Positions 42,804 to 54,316 of a stretch of 64,000 nucleotides of DNA are shown in pieces (the stretch's first letter is position 1; every line of letters begins with the position of its first letter). The notes below the pieces were generated by a model. It saw only the letters and a program-made list of their open reading frames with translations. It was not told the origin of the DNA and searched no databases. A program made the translations under genes and the position numbers. The stretch comes from Neoceratodus forsteri (Eukaryota; Chordata; Ceratodontiformes; Ceratodontidae): positions 199,054,501 through 199,118,500 of the forward strand of contig CM057458.1 in assembly GCA_016271365.2 (NCBI GenBank), read 5' to 3'.

Positions 42804-44470
42804 AATGGTTAAGCCAGAAGACTGTGTATGAGAATTTGGAACTAATGTTCTTCATGCTGATGGGTAGCATTTGTTCTGCACTGTTTGCAGCAAGGTCTTG
42901 GAACATGCAAAGCATGGCAGAATTCTAGATCACTTGAAGGGGTCTAGACATGAAAACGCTGCTCTGAGCAGTAAAAGAAAAGCTGAAAGTGGTGAAAGTC
43001 CAGTTCCTAAAAGACAAGTTATATTGACCACTGCATTTAGGAAAGTGAATGAAATACAGCTTTTCAGAGAAAAGTTTGTTGTAGATTGGGTTGGGGCATG
43101 CTCCACAGTAAATATACCCTTCGAGAAAAGTGGAGTATGTTAAAATGGTGGGGTCATTCCAAAGGCTACCACACTGTGCAGGATACATCTCTCACATATC
43201 TATGAGGCACACAAACAGCAAGTGATGGATGCAATGAAAGGTAAATGTGTTGCAGTGATTGCCGATGAATACACAGACAACCTGAATAGGTACATTGTCA
43301 ATATTTTGCTGCAGTGCTTGGAACTTCAAAAGGATGACATACTGTATGTGTGAAACTAACTGAAACCATTGAACCATTGAACTGGAATGTGTGAACCATA
43401 CCACAGTTTCACAGGCTGCTGTAAAGACTCTAGTGCAATCCAATATTGACTTTTCAAGGGTTGTTGGATATATATCTGACAATGCAAAATACACGTGAAA
43501 ATCATTTCAGGCCAATTTAACTGGCATACTAAACATCTGCATTCATGTAACATGCTGAGCTCACATCACTGCATTACTGGGGGAATGCTGGCGTCCAGGT
43601 TTTCCAGAGGTTGATAGATTGTGTACATCAATAAATAAAAGTTATTCTATAAAGCCACTCTTCACTGTGCGTGATACTGTGACTATCTTATTGATGCTGG
43701 TGTGCAAAATTCAACCTTACCACCAGAGCATGTCATCACATGGTGGAACTCTCAGTTTCATGCTGTTGATTATCGTAGCACACATGTTGCATAGCATAAA
43801 GGTTTTGTAGCCCAAGAAATTGAGAATGAAGATGAAACTATTGTTTTAAGTGAACTGTCTGCCCTTTTGCAGAATAAGGTGCTTTAATAAAACCTGTTGT
43901 TCATAAAACAAGAAGCAGCACGTTATTAAAACATTGCTGAAATTTGAATCTCATAGTACACTACCAGCCAATGCTTACAATTTTGAAAGTGACCTGCTGT
44001 CTTGACTCCAGTACAAAGAAGAGTATGCCCCAGACTGAAAGAAGCAACAAGTATTCCATGACTGTGCCACAAAACTGCAAGGCTATTTGAACACAACCAA
44101 CCAACTTGCATTTCAGTTCTTTCACTATGTCAGAATCTTGGGCCCATAGCAAGTTCCAGTACTGTTTACAGCTTTGAGAACTACAGCAAGACAACACCCC
44201 TATTTGATTCAGCAGTTGAAGACGAATGGTCCATATACATAAAAATTGCACATGAAGTGACTGCTGAAACATTGATCAGTCTGTATACGTTTTGGCAAAC
44301 TATGCACGAATGCTTGCCCATGCTCAGCCAGGTAGCAAAGGTGGTTCTGCAATGCCATGCAATTCAACCAATGTTGAACAATGTTTCTCCAAAATGGGAC
44401 ATGCAGTCACCCCACAGAGGTACTGCTTGTCTGTGGACAGCATGTGTACGCATACATTTTTAAGTTTTAA
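42804..44470 (+). pseudogene. hAT-family transposase remnant with BED-like zinc finger (CGGBP1-like)
   Basis: The segment 42871-43143 encodes FCTVCSKVLEHAKHGRILDH followed by LKGSRHE, a C-x2-C...H-x5-H BED-type finger of the sort found in CGGBP1-like proteins and related hAT transposases. Downstream, in changing frames, come VAVIADEYTDNLNRYIVNIL (about 43250-43310, start of the catalytic RNase H-like fold), VVGYISDNAKYT (about 43455-43495, catalytic Asp region) and NICIHVTC*AH (about 43535-43565). A C-terminal dimerisation-like stretch near 44350-44440 reads NSTNVEQCFSKMGHAV. An ATG at 42804 could be the original start. Stops occur at 42828 and 42867 and many times after. It cannot be functional. 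No terminal repeats were found. Confidence 0.72.
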
Positions 44471-44718
44471 TTCTGTACCAGTGAATATGGACCGAATGTA
44501 ATTTTAAAAGATTTCACTGTGTATCAATGGTGCTGAAAAGCTACATATTTTACCACAATGCAGTGTATTTTCATGTACAGGGTTTTTCAGATGTTGCATA
44601 TGAAGTAATGTGTTTTAGAAAAATAGATACTCTCACACAGAAAGTAGAAAAGATTAAGTGAGTTTATTGAACATAATTGAATAATGTGACACAATGCTAT
44701 TCATATTTAGCACAGAGT

Positions 44719-45319
44719 AACACATAGATACATAGAAAATGATAGCAGAAGGAGACCAAGGGTCCATCAAATCTGCCCATGAGTCACCTAGGACCAGTTA
44801 GTAATCCCGACAGCTACCCCCGCCTAGATTACTTTGCTTGTACCTGCTGTGATGCCCCCTAGTTGAGCTCTGTATCTGTCCCACCCATGTATGAAAGTCA
44901 TCTTGGTCCCTGCTCCCACCACCTCCGCTGGCAGACTGTTCCATGGCTCCACTACTCTTTCAGTGAAGAAGTGTTTCCTTAGATCCCTCCTGAAACTCCC
45001 CCCTCTCTTTCCACTCATGTCCCCTAGCCATTGAACTGGTTGTCCTATGGAATAGCTCCTCTGTGTCTGGCACCTTGTTTTGTCTTTCAGGAACTTAAAT
45101 GTTTTCGTCATGTCCCCTTTTTCCCTCCTTGTTCCCAGCAAGTACATACTTAATGATGCCAGTTGATCCTCACAGGTGAGTCCCTAGAGACTCTGGATCA
45201 TCTTTGTTGCTGTCCTTTGCACTGCCTCCAGTCTGTCCCTGTCCTTCTTCAGGTGTGGTCTCCAAAACTGAACACAGTACTCCAGGTGCGGTCGATTCAG
45301 AGATCTGTAGAGGGGGTCA
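44719..45319 (-). mobile_element. CR1-clade LINE 3' end (outer copy, left part)
   Basis: It begins with the complement of a tail unlike that of copies A and C (catagatacatagaaaatgat) and encodes on the minus strand LGTRREKGDMTKTFKFLKDK and FTERVVEPWNSLPAEVVGAG (44824-45147). It stops at gatctgtagagggggt, where the inner CR1 begins; the protein order resumes at 48236. Confidence 0.82.
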
Positions 45320-45509
45320 TAGAAACATAGACTTTGACGGCAGATAAGGACCACTTGGCCCACCCAGTCTGCCCATTTCCCTACCTACTGGATAAGCTGC
45401 AGATTCTAGTTAACCAACAGCCTACTTCCTGCAACCCCCCACTATAATTGCCTTGTGTCTGTCCCATGCATGTTTGAATTCCCCCACTGTTTTAGACCCA
45501 ACGACCTCC

Positions 45510-47096
45510 TCAGGAAGGCTGTTCCATGTATCCACCACTCTCTCCATGAAAAAATTTCCTCACATTACCCCTGAGCCATCCCCCCTCTATCTTTAAATTG
45601 TGCTCCCTTGTTCTTACGCATCTCTTTTTCTGAAAGATGCTACCCTCCTGGACTTTGTTGATTCCCTTGAGGTACTTGAACATTTCTATCATGTCCCCCC
45701 TGTCCCTCCTTCCATCAAGAATATACATATTAAGCTCTCTCAGTCTCTCTCTTCATATGGTTTCTGCTGCAGACCCTGCACCATTTTAGTTGCCCTCCTC
45801 TGGACTGCTTCCATCCTGTCTATGTCCTTGCGTAGATGAGGTCTCCAAAACTGCACACAGTACTCCAGATGGGGTCTCACCAACTGTCTGTACAGAGGAA
45901 TAACCACTTCCCTTTTTCTACTTGTGATGCCCCTTCCTATGCATCCCAGTATCCCCCTGGCTCTCCTTACTGACTTTTCACATTGCTTACCCACCTTTAG
46001 GTCATCTGATATGATTACCCCCAGGTCCCTTTCCATTTTTGTTGTTGTTAGTACCTCCCCTGCTATTGTGTACTCTTCTCCTGGGTTTTTGTTTCCTAGG
46101 TGCATTACTTTGCACTTCTTTGCATTGAATCTAAGTTGCCATATGCCTGACCATTCCTGCAACCTTGCCAAGTCCCTTCTCATCTTTTCTACCCCCCCTT
46201 GTGTATCAACTCTGTTACAGATCTTTGTGTCATCTGCAAAGAGGCATACCTTTCCCTCCAGACCCTCTGCAATGTCACCTATAAAGATGCTAAAGAGGAC
46301 TGGACCCAGTACTGAGCCCTGAGGTACTCCACTAGTAACCCCCCTTTCTTCGGAATGTGTTCCATTCACTATTACCTTCTGTGTCCTGTTGTGCAGCCAG
46401 TTTGCTACCCAGGCTACCACCCTGGGACCCACTCCCAGGCTGGCTAACTTGATTATTAATCTTTGTGTGGGACTGTGTCAAATGCATTGTAAAATTCTAG
46501 GTAGGCCATATCCACAGCCCTCCTGGTCTATACTTTGGTCACCCAGTCAAAGAAATCAATTAGATTCATCTGACATGACCTTCCTGCTGTAAATCCATGC
46601 TGCTTTGGGTCCTGTGCCCGGTGGCCTCTAGGTACTCAACAATTCTTTCTTTCAGAAGTGATTCCATCATTTTCCCTACCACTGAGGTCAAACTTACAGG
46701 TCTGTAGTTTCCTGCTTCTGCCTTGCTCCCACTTTTGTGAAGGGGAATCACATCTGCCCTCCTCCAGTCCTCAGGTACTGCCCCATCCTGCCATGATTTG
46801 TTAAAAAGCATGGTCAGTGGTGTCACTAGGTCCTCCCTTAGTTCTTTTAGGATTCTGGGGTGAATCCCGTCAGGCCCCATTGCTTTGTCCACCTTGAGTT
46901 TTAGGAGTTCTTTCAGGACTCTTTCTTCTGTGAATGGACTGGTGTCAACCCCCCTACCCAGAGTGCTTCTATTGTCTGGTTTAGGTAACTCCTCCTCATC
47001 TTCTTTTGTGAATACTGAGCAAAAGTATTCATTCAGTATCTCTGCCTTTTCACTGTCTCCCTCTGCCCATCTCCCCTCTCCTTTATTAATCTTCAC
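45510..47096 (-). pseudogene. Inner CR1 ORF2 reverse transcriptase
   Basis: Minus-strand frame 46566-47096 carries NEYFCSVFTKEDE, KAMGPDGIHPRILKEL and NYRPVSLTSVVGK, and breaks in the QHGF block. The sequence 46433-46565 contains the DFFDW and KAFDT blocks in other frames. Frame 45740-46432 (230 aa) is intact with SGVPQGS at residues 34-40, the catalytic FADD at 65-68 and [13 protein letters not shown]. Frame 45510-45728 completes the C-terminus (MIEMFKYLKGINKVQEGSIF). Only a few lesions disable it, so it is one of the younger CR1 copies. Confidence 0.87.
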
Positions 47097-47170
47097 TATC
47101 CCTCCCTTAACCTTTCTATGCTCCCTAATGTACCTATAAAAGGTTTTATCCCCCTTCTTAACTGAGTTGG

Positions 47171-48235
47171 CTATTTTTCCTCAGTTTGGGCCTTTGCTAG
47201 TCTGACTGCCTTCCCCACTTCTTTCTGTTTTAATTGATACAGTTCCCTGCCGTGCTCCTTCTGTGATTCCTTATACTTTTTGAATGCAGCCTTTTTCTCC
47301 TTAACCTTCCCTGACACCTCTTTTGAGAACCATAGTGGTTTTTTACTCTGCTTTGTTTTCTTTATTTGTTTCACACAAAGGCTTGTTGCCTCTATGATGG
47401 CAGTTTTGATTTTTCTTCTTTGTTCTTCCACCTCTCCTTTTGGTCATTTGCTAGTGCATTTTCAGGTATTCACCCATTTTGCCAAAGTCAGCCCTTCTAA
47501 AGTCCAGTATCCTTGTTTTGTATGGCTTATCTCCATGGTTGTGCTTCATCGTGAAGCACACGTGCAGTGGTTGCTTGTTCCCAGATGTCTACTGACTTCT
47601 AAATTTGTGATCGCCTCCATTTGAGAGTACCAGGTCTAGTATTGCTCCCTCCCGAGTGGGTTCCAATACTAGCTGTCTAAGGCCTCCCCCTGCAGGGCAT
47701 CGAGAATGACCCTGCTCTTGGATGTGGTTGCAGTACATGTTATCCAGTTAACATCTGGCATATTCAGGTCCCCCATCAACAGTATTTCCCCTTTTACAGC
47801 CATTTTGAGAATGTCCTCTATCATTTTTTTCCATTTCCTCCCCTTGAAACGGGGGTCTGTATACAACCCCTGTGCGGACTGTGATGCCATTTCCTGTCTC
47901 CAAGGTGGCCCAGAGTGTCTCTTGTCCTCCCCCTTTACTTTTTAGTTCTGTAGCTTTGATCCCTTCCCTTATGCATAGAGCTACTCCACCTCCTCTTTTA
48001 CCTTCCCTGTCCCTTCTGTAGATTGTGTACCCTGGTATGTTGACATCCCAGTCATGGTTCTTGGTGTACCATGTTTCCGTGACTGCCACAATATCCAGTT
48101 GTTCATCTTCCATCAGGGCTACTAGCTCAGGAAGCTTGTTTCCCAGACTACGGGTATTGGTACTCATTGCCCTCCATTTAATGTTGGCTTTATCCTTTTT
48201 TCCCCCATCCCTGCTCTTATTGTCCTTGTCGATCA
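47171..48235 (-). pseudogene. Inner CR1 ORF2 endonuclease and connector
   Basis: Minus-strand frame 47748-48290 contains MSTNTRSLGNKLPELVALM (conserved Asn), IVAVTETWYTKNHDW (Glu) and DREGKRGGGVALCIREGIKA. The MGDLNMPDVNW block is in frame 47669-47890. The S-D-H end of the domain (near 47590-47610) is damaged. The connector (47171-47431) has KKPLWFSKEVSGKVKEKKAA. A frame change near 47850 separates the endonuclease halves. The frame above 48235 (GCIFGGIDSRNREVI) belongs to the outer CR1, not this one. Confidence 0.82.
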
Positions 48236-48330
48236 CTTCTCTATTCCTGCTGTCGATTCCTCCGAATATGCATCCCAGCATTCTGTTCACCTTGCTGTAT
48301 GCTTTATTGCATTGGCTTATTTCATGGTGT
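48236..48330 (-). mobile_element. CR1-clade LINE (outer copy, right part)
   Basis: The minus strand encodes NRMLGCIFGGIDSRNREVI, the block that precedes PLYRSL in CR1, which is found at the far side of the inner insertion (near 45300). The outer copy is therefore 5'-truncated close to 48330. Confidence 0.7.
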
Positions 48331-48719
48331 CAGTCCTAGGCACACATTCACACATTCTAGGCAGTTGTTTTAGAGACAATAATTGAAACTGATATAAACT
48401 GTGATAGAAAATAACCGCACACAAAACATTGTCAAATACGTTATTTAAAGAATTGCACACAGAAAGCAGGAAGGATACATGGAGTTTATTTAACACTTTA
48501 TTGCAATGCAGTGTAATTCTAGATTGAGTTAAATTACTGAATACTCCGAATACTGTGATGTCATGTAATACTGTACTAAAACTGCCTTCAGAATTAAAAC
48601 AGCATCTTTTGTTAAACAAAACTACTTTGCCTTGTTGTGATTTGGTTTATATTACATTTATATTGCATTTTGTTTATATATAACCTATTAGGTACTATAT
48701 GATTAATGACATTGGGAAT
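48331..48719. other. No recognised feature
   Basis: A/T-rich sequence. The minus-strand frame 48317-48619 has no family resemblance. Confidence 0.35.
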
Positions 48720-49155
48720 TGTCTGAAATTGGCTATTTTTCCTCACCAAAATTGGGACAATTCCATATCCAGAAAACACTGGCTCTAGTCATCAAGTTCA
48801 TATTTAGTCGCCACACCACAGTTCTGACTCTAGGGCCTATGTCTAACTCCAGGGTTATGGGCGCATGGTTGGAAATAGTAAATGTGCCTATCTTAATCTC
48901 TGCAACCATGTGTTAGAATGGCTTCCGAAAACAGAATCTGTCAATTCTACAGTAACTATTATTGGGGGGGAAGTGGAATGTGAAGTCCTGTTTTAGGGGA
49001 TGTAACTCCCTCAATAAGTCTACCAGCCCTCCTTCCTTCCACAAATTGCTAAAGCATTTGGATGCCCATGGGAGAGGACTCGGGTGTCTTGTGGTCCTAC
49101 TCATAATGGAATTCTCCACCATATTCCAGTCTTCCCCCCCACCAACAGCATCCCA
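48720..49155 (-). pseudogene. L1-clade LINE endonuclease fragment
   Basis: On the minus strand 49155-48913 encodes GLVDLLRELHPLKQDFTFHF followed by PPNNSYCRIDRFCF, the C-terminal part of an L1 endonuclease domain (W-R-x-x-P-x-x-x-x-Y/F-T and R-I-D blocks). The continuation (48912-48730), after a stop, includes NHAPITLEL-like sequence, the usual S/N-D/H-x-P end. The boundary with the plus-strand LINE at 49156 is abrupt. Confidence 0.65.
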
Positions 49156-50211
49156 TCTGGGGGGTCTCACCAGCTATCATAGAGCCTCTTACCTGTATCT
49201 TTAACCTTGCCCTCTCCTCCTCCTCTATGCCTGACCCCTGGAAGATTGCCAAGGTTATTCCCATCTTCAAAGCAGGTGATCCTCTATCCATGGACAACTA
49301 TTGTCCCATCTCCTTCCACCCAGACCTTAGTAAACTACTAGAGGAGGCCATCCACTACCAGCTCGCTGAGTAGATGGGGAAACACAACCTCTTGAGTAGC
49401 CAACAGCATTACTTCTGCAAGAACCATTCCACCACCACCATCCTTGCACTACTGACCGACCACATACTATTAAACATGGACCATGGTTACACCACTGGCG
49501 TGGTCTTCCTTGACCTCTCAAAAGCCTTCAACATGGTCAATCATGCCCTCCTCATCCTCCTCCGCAAACTACATTGTCTTGACTGCTTTCAAGAGGTTAC
49601 AAACTGGTTCCCAAGCTACCTCTCCAGTCACACCCAATCTGTGTGTTTTGGACCTTTCAGCTCCCCAGCCTGCCCGTCTTGACAGGTGTACCCCAGGGCT
49701 CCACCCTTGGGCCCCCTTCTATTCTCTTTATTTATCAACTCCCTGCCCTCGGAAAGCCTGAAATGCCACTTCCTCCTCTATGCTGATGACTTTACTACAG
49801 TGACAAATCCCCTGCCCTCATATCCTCTGTTCTTACTTATAACTATGCAGGGGCCTACTACTGGTTTGTGGAAAACCTCCTCCTGGTTAATGTTAAAAAA
49901 ATGAAAACCATGCTGTTCAGATCCAAGCCATTTCTAGCCAAATCCAAACTCTCCCTGCTCTCAATATCAACTCCCCAGATGGCCAAGCCCTGGAAGAAAC
50001 TGACACCTTTAAATATCTTGGTGTCCTACTCGACCCCTCCCTCTCTTTTGCAGACCACATAAACTCTCTGGTTCTAAGATTCCACCAAAAATTAGGCGCA
50101 ACCTACAGATTTTGGCAATACCTCACCCCGGAAGCCAGACTGGCCATTGTCCAGGATAATCTACTACCAATCCTGGACTACTGTTCCCCCATGTATGCTA
50201 GGATGTCCTCA

Positions 50212-52210
50212 TAGAAACATAGAAGTTGACGGCAGATAAGGACCGCAAGGCCCATCCAGTCTGCCCATTTCTTTTTCTACCTTATGAATGTGCCATTGGC
50301 CTTTGTTCTGTCAATGGCCTATCTATTCATACTCATCTGTATTGCTCCCTTATGCCTATCCCATGCCTGTTTGAAGCCCTGCACTGTATTCATATCCAAC
50401 ACTTCCTGAGGTAGGCCGTTCCATGCATCCACCACCCTTTCTGTGAAAAAGAATTTCCTCACATTACCCCTTAATTGGCCTCACTCTAATCTCATGCTGT
50501 CCTCTTGTCCTGCTAATTTTCTTATATTGAAACATGTTAGACTATTTCACCTTGTTAATACCCTTAAGGTGTTTGAATGTTTCAATCATATCACCTCTCT
50601 CCCTCCTTTGCTCTAGGATATACATATTGAGCTCCGTTAACCTGTCCTCATGTTTTCTAATGTAGTCCCTGCACCATTTTGGTTGCCCTTCTCTGGACTG
50701 CCTCAATTTGGTTAATATCCTTGTGAAGGTGTGGCCTCCAGTACTGCATGCAGTACTCCAGATGGGGCCTAACCAGTGTCTTGTAAAAGAGGGATTATTA
50801 CCTCCCTCTTCTGAATTGTGATATCCCTACTAATACACCCCAACATCCCTCTAACCTTACCTACTGCTTTAGTGGTCTGCTTGGATGATTTCAGGTCATC
50901 TGTGATGATGATGCCCAAGTCTCTTTCTTCCCTTGTGACTGCCAGCAACTCCCCTCCCAGCCTATAGGTGGCTTCAGGGTTTCTCTTCCCTATGTGCATG
51001 ATCTTGCACTTCTTTGCATTAAACCCCAGTTGCCACTCTTCCAACTATTTTGCTAGTTTATCCAGATCTCTTCTCATTCTGCTCACCCCATCTGGATCAT
51101 CTACTCTATTGCAGATCTTGGTGTCATCTGCAGACAGACTAACCTTACCCTCCAGTCCATCTGCGATGTCAATGATGAAGATACTGAAGAGGACTGGCAC
51201 CAAGACTGATCCCTGAGGTACCCCACTTGTGACTTGCATCTCTTCTGACTGTATACCATTTACCACCACTCTCTGTTTTCTGCCCGTCAACCAATTTGCC
51301 ACCCAGTTGATCAACTTCTGACCCACCCTGAGCCTACCCAGCTTATTAATCAATTTTCTATGTGGAACAGTATCGAAAGTTTTGCTGAAGTCAAGAAGGT
51401 GACATCAACTGCCCCCTTGTCCACCACTCTGGTTACCCAGTCAAAGAAATCTGTGAGATTAGTTTGACAGGACTTTCCTTTGTAAACCCATGCTGTCTTG
51501 GATCCTGCTGCTATGGATTCCAGGTGTTGCACTATCCTTTCCTTAAGGAGTGTCTCCATAATCTTGCCCACTACTGAGGTAAGACTGACTGGTCTGTAGT
51601 TCCCTGCCTCCTCCCTGCTACCACTCTTATGGAGTGGGATCACATGAGCCCTTCTCCAGTCTTCTGGGACCTCTCCTGTGCTCAGAGACTCACTAAACAG
51701 TTCTGATAATGGCTCTTCTAGTTCCACCCTTAGCTCCTTTAGTACCCTGGGAAGTATGCTATCAGGTCCCATTGCCTTGTCCACCCTGAGCATATTGAGC
51801 TCTTGTAGGATCCTTTCTTTTATGAAGGGACTAGTGTACACCTCTCTCCCCCCTGTGTCCATGATGCTGAGCTGTGAGCCCTGCCCTACCTTCTCTTCAG
51901 CAAATACTGAGCAGAAGTATCTATTTAGGATAAATGCTTTTACATGGTCCTCTTCCTCACACACACCCTTATCCCCTTTGATCTTAGCAATACCCCCTCT
52001 GGAGTTTCTCCTTTCACTAATGTATCTATAGAAAGTCTTGTCAACTTCTTTTACTGTTTGTGCTAGTGTTTCCTCGGTTTGGGCCTTTGCCTGCCTTATT
52101 GCCTTCCCTGCTTCCCTTAGGGAAGTTTGGTTTGCCTCCCTATCTTCATCCTGCTGCGTTTCCTTATATTTCCTGAAGGCCAGCCTTTTGGCTCTGACCT
52201 TTTCTGCTAC
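50212..52210 (-). mobile_element. 5'-truncated CR1-clade LINE with 8-bp target duplication
   Basis: tgtcctca lies at 50204-50211 and 52211-52218. The insertion starts with the complement of the CR1 tail (gaaacatagaagttgacggc). The minus-strand order is 3' end, RT and connector. It belongs to the same subfamily as copy C. The target is the jockey-superfamily ORF2. Confidence 0.9.
50769..52200 (-). pseudogene. CR1 ORF2 connector and reverse transcriptase (copy in jockey LINE)
   Basis: Minus-strand frame 51350-52258 (its first residues come from flanking DNA) covers the connector from AEKVRAKRLAFRKYKETQQD, then YFCSVFAEEK, KAMGPDSILPRVLKEL, NYRPVSLTSVVGK and SCQTNLTDFFDWVTRVV, and loses frame in the D-F-S-K-A-F block. 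Frame 51045-51353 has SGVPQGSVLVPVLF and a catalytic box SADD (the usual F is S). Frame 50769-51044 has GFNAKKCKIMHIGKRNPEAT and KSSKQTTKAVGKVRGMLGCI. The RT aspartates of the last box are present. It cannot be translated through its two frame changes. Confidence 0.85.
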
Positions 52211-52960
52211 TGTCCTCAACCCTGATGTCCAAGCTCTCTTCTGCCTACAACAGTGCATGTCGTTTCACCCTGCTAGCCTCATTTCTACTCACCACTGTGT
52301 CCTCTATAATACACTAGGATGGCCCCCTCTGCAGTGCCACTTCTCCCTCACCCTTGTCATCTTGGTTGACTCCACCATCCGGACTGTCGAGGAGTTCCCT
52401 CTTGCAGCCATCCTTTCGGTTCATACAGTTCATCATCACCTATGCTGTCACAGTATTCCCAGAGTATCCACAAATATGAGTGGTATAGCCCTGTCGGTAG
52501 CTGCCCCAATGTTATGAAATCAACTACCTGCCGAGCTCCGCTCCACCCACACCCATGGCCACTTCAAATCTCGCCTCAAAGAGTTGCTCATGGCAACCTC
52601 TGGGTGCCATTGCTTCCCTGCATTGCCCATATACTGCTGTATATAGCATGTAAATATTTATGAATTTTGTTTTTCTACTAATACAGGCATAAGCTTAGTA
52701 GATCTATGTATTACAAACCTTGTACCTTTGCGGAACTCTGCCCTCAGGCTACACTGTATTCTAGTGTACCATTGTTACCTGTTTATTGTAAACTATATTA
52801 TTTGTAATCATGTTTTATTGTCTAACTGTCAACAGTCTTTTGCATTGCTGTTTGTAACTCTGTGCCACTGTATGGTGGCCCAAAACGGTCCCTGGGATCA
52901 GCGCAAGAACCCAGTTACCAAAGTCATAAATAACTAAATAAAAATAACAAACCACTGATA

Positions 52961-53839
52961 TCTCATTTCTGCTTGTGTTCATCCAGCTGCCCACCCTGAC
53001 ATTATGGAGCTGCTTACTGACCCATCTTCCAGCTTACCAGCTCTCGGATCCATGCCTGTGACTCCTGCCCCAATAATGGGACATCTCTCCAGTTACATTA
53101 TTCACCAGAAGGAGGCTAGGAACTTCTGTGGATTGATGACAGGCAGTTGGGGTCTGGGAGGAAGACAGAGGCATGTATGTATGCACTAATGTTTGTCCTC
53201 TCTTACGTCCTTCCAGTTCCCATTATATCAGGGACACCTTTGCTACACCTGACCTCTATGTCTAGGAAGGATGAGGTTACTTGGTCACCTGTAGCATCAA
53301 TGTCACTCCAAGCTTGACCAGAGGAGACACTTGTGTGGCAGAATGGACACTGCCTTCTCCCAGTATCATAGTTCAGTGACTTCACAGCACACCACAGACT
53401 CCACCATCCCGGGCAGTGAGTCAGAATAAGGAGCCTAAAATAAAAACAAAAATGGATTGTGCAGTGCTGCTGAACCAAGGGATGCTACCATATAACCTGA
53501 GGATCCAAACACACAACACAAAGCAAACAGAGTAGATGCAGCTGCTGAAAAAATGTATGAGCAAAAAGATTTAAATGCCAAAGTGCTTTCTTTTATTTAT
53601 TGCAGAAGTCACATCATAAGCAAACCATTATGATTAGCAAAAAGCACCCCAAGAACAAGGAACCCAAGCAGATTCTCCTACGTGGTAGCCTGATATGCTG
53701 AAGTTATGCCAGCAGGTGGTGCTCTGAGATTTCTTTTTGTTTTTTAACAATTTATTTACCCTGAATAACTCAGCTAAGATGGTAGAATATGATTACTGTA
53801 GGATCCTGTTTCTTCGGCTGGGATGGCAAACTGAAGGAT
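52961..53839. other. No recognised feature
   Basis: Unclassified sequence without conserved frames. The short frames at 53004-53189 (plus) and 53203-53478 (minus) have no recognised similarity. Confidence 0.35.
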
Positions 53840-53945
53840 GGATAAATTATGTTTTAAAGGTCATATAGTGGCTAAGTGGCTCTGATACACTTTTATCCTG
53901 GGATTTTGGGGTTCAGTTCTAACCACTGGACTGTATTGTCTCTTT
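53840..53945 (-). mobile_element. Possible MIR-like SINE fragment, minus strand
   Basis: ggctaagtggctctgataca, then gttcagttctaaccactgga on the plus strand, fits the reverse complement of a decayed tRNA-like head (gtggttagaac ... ccca). Weak but in the right order. Confidence 0.4.
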
Positions 53946-54194
53946 AATGAGGTGTTTTCACAGATCTGCATGGAGGAAAGATGTTTTGTTTTATATACTG
54001 TACTGCCAGTCATACAAACTAGATCCCACTGTGCATGGAGGAAAGATATTTTGTTTTATTTAGTGCCAATCATGCAAACTGCATCCCATAGTGATATACA
54101 ATCAAGAAACATGAGGGAAGGGAAAGTAACTGACATTGGACAAACAGGGAGAGCCAACAAGCTCAGCTATAGACAGGAAAGGATTATAGACAGG

Positions 54195-54316
54195 TTAAGT
54201 GCAGGGAAGGTAAGGGCCTTGCTCAGGGGCAAATGGTGGGAAAATGGTGGTGGTGGGATTCAAACCTGGGTCTCCAGGTTAAGAGCTCTACAATCTAACT
54301 ACTAGGCTAAACTACC
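54195..54316 (-). mobile_element. MIR-like SINE, minus strand
   Basis: ccttgctcaggggcaaatgg, gggattcaaacctgggtctc and atctaactactaggctaaac on the plus strand are the complement of the MIR core, B box and A box. It resembles the copy at 11813-11935. Confidence 0.75.

Larger units (their letters stand above)
45320..48235 (-). mobile_element. CR1-clade LINE inserted in another CR1 (inner copy)
   Basis: It starts with the complement of the CR1 tail (gaaacatagactttgacggc) and on the minus strand contains a 3' end, RT (45740-47096), connector (47171-47431) and endonuclease (about 47669-48230). ORF1 is missing, so it is 5'-truncated just before ORF2. Same subfamily as copy A. Confidence 0.88.
49195..52500 (+). 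pseudogene. Jockey-superfamily (L2/Rex1-like) reverse transcriptase
   Basis: Motifs in order on the plus strand: PWKIAKVIPIFKAGDPLSMD (about 49235-49300, RT entry), FLDLSKAFNMVNHALL (about 49505-49550), SLFINSLPSESLKCHFLLYADDFTT (49686 onward; catalytic box YADD) and LNILVSYSTPPSLLQTT (thumb). The first catalytic Asp (D of FLDLSKAF) and YADD are present. The conserved Asp of K-A-F-D is Asn. Frames change near 49490 and 49680 and stops occur near 49370. The C-terminal part continues after the CR1 with YCSPMYARMSS before and KLSSAYNSACR after the junction. The reading frame cannot be translated as one protein. Confidence 0.78.
49156..52960 (+). mobile_element. Jockey-superfamily LINE, 5'-truncated and split by a CR1
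   Basis: The LINE parts are 49156-50211 and 52211-52960. The first covers the RT domain. The second resumes at LMSKLSSAYNSACRFTL-like sequence and ends in a 3' UTR closing with accaaagtcataaataacta (to about 52945). Bridging the CR1 restores the order seen in the uninterrupted copy at 33.3-34.2 kb. Confidence 0.85.
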
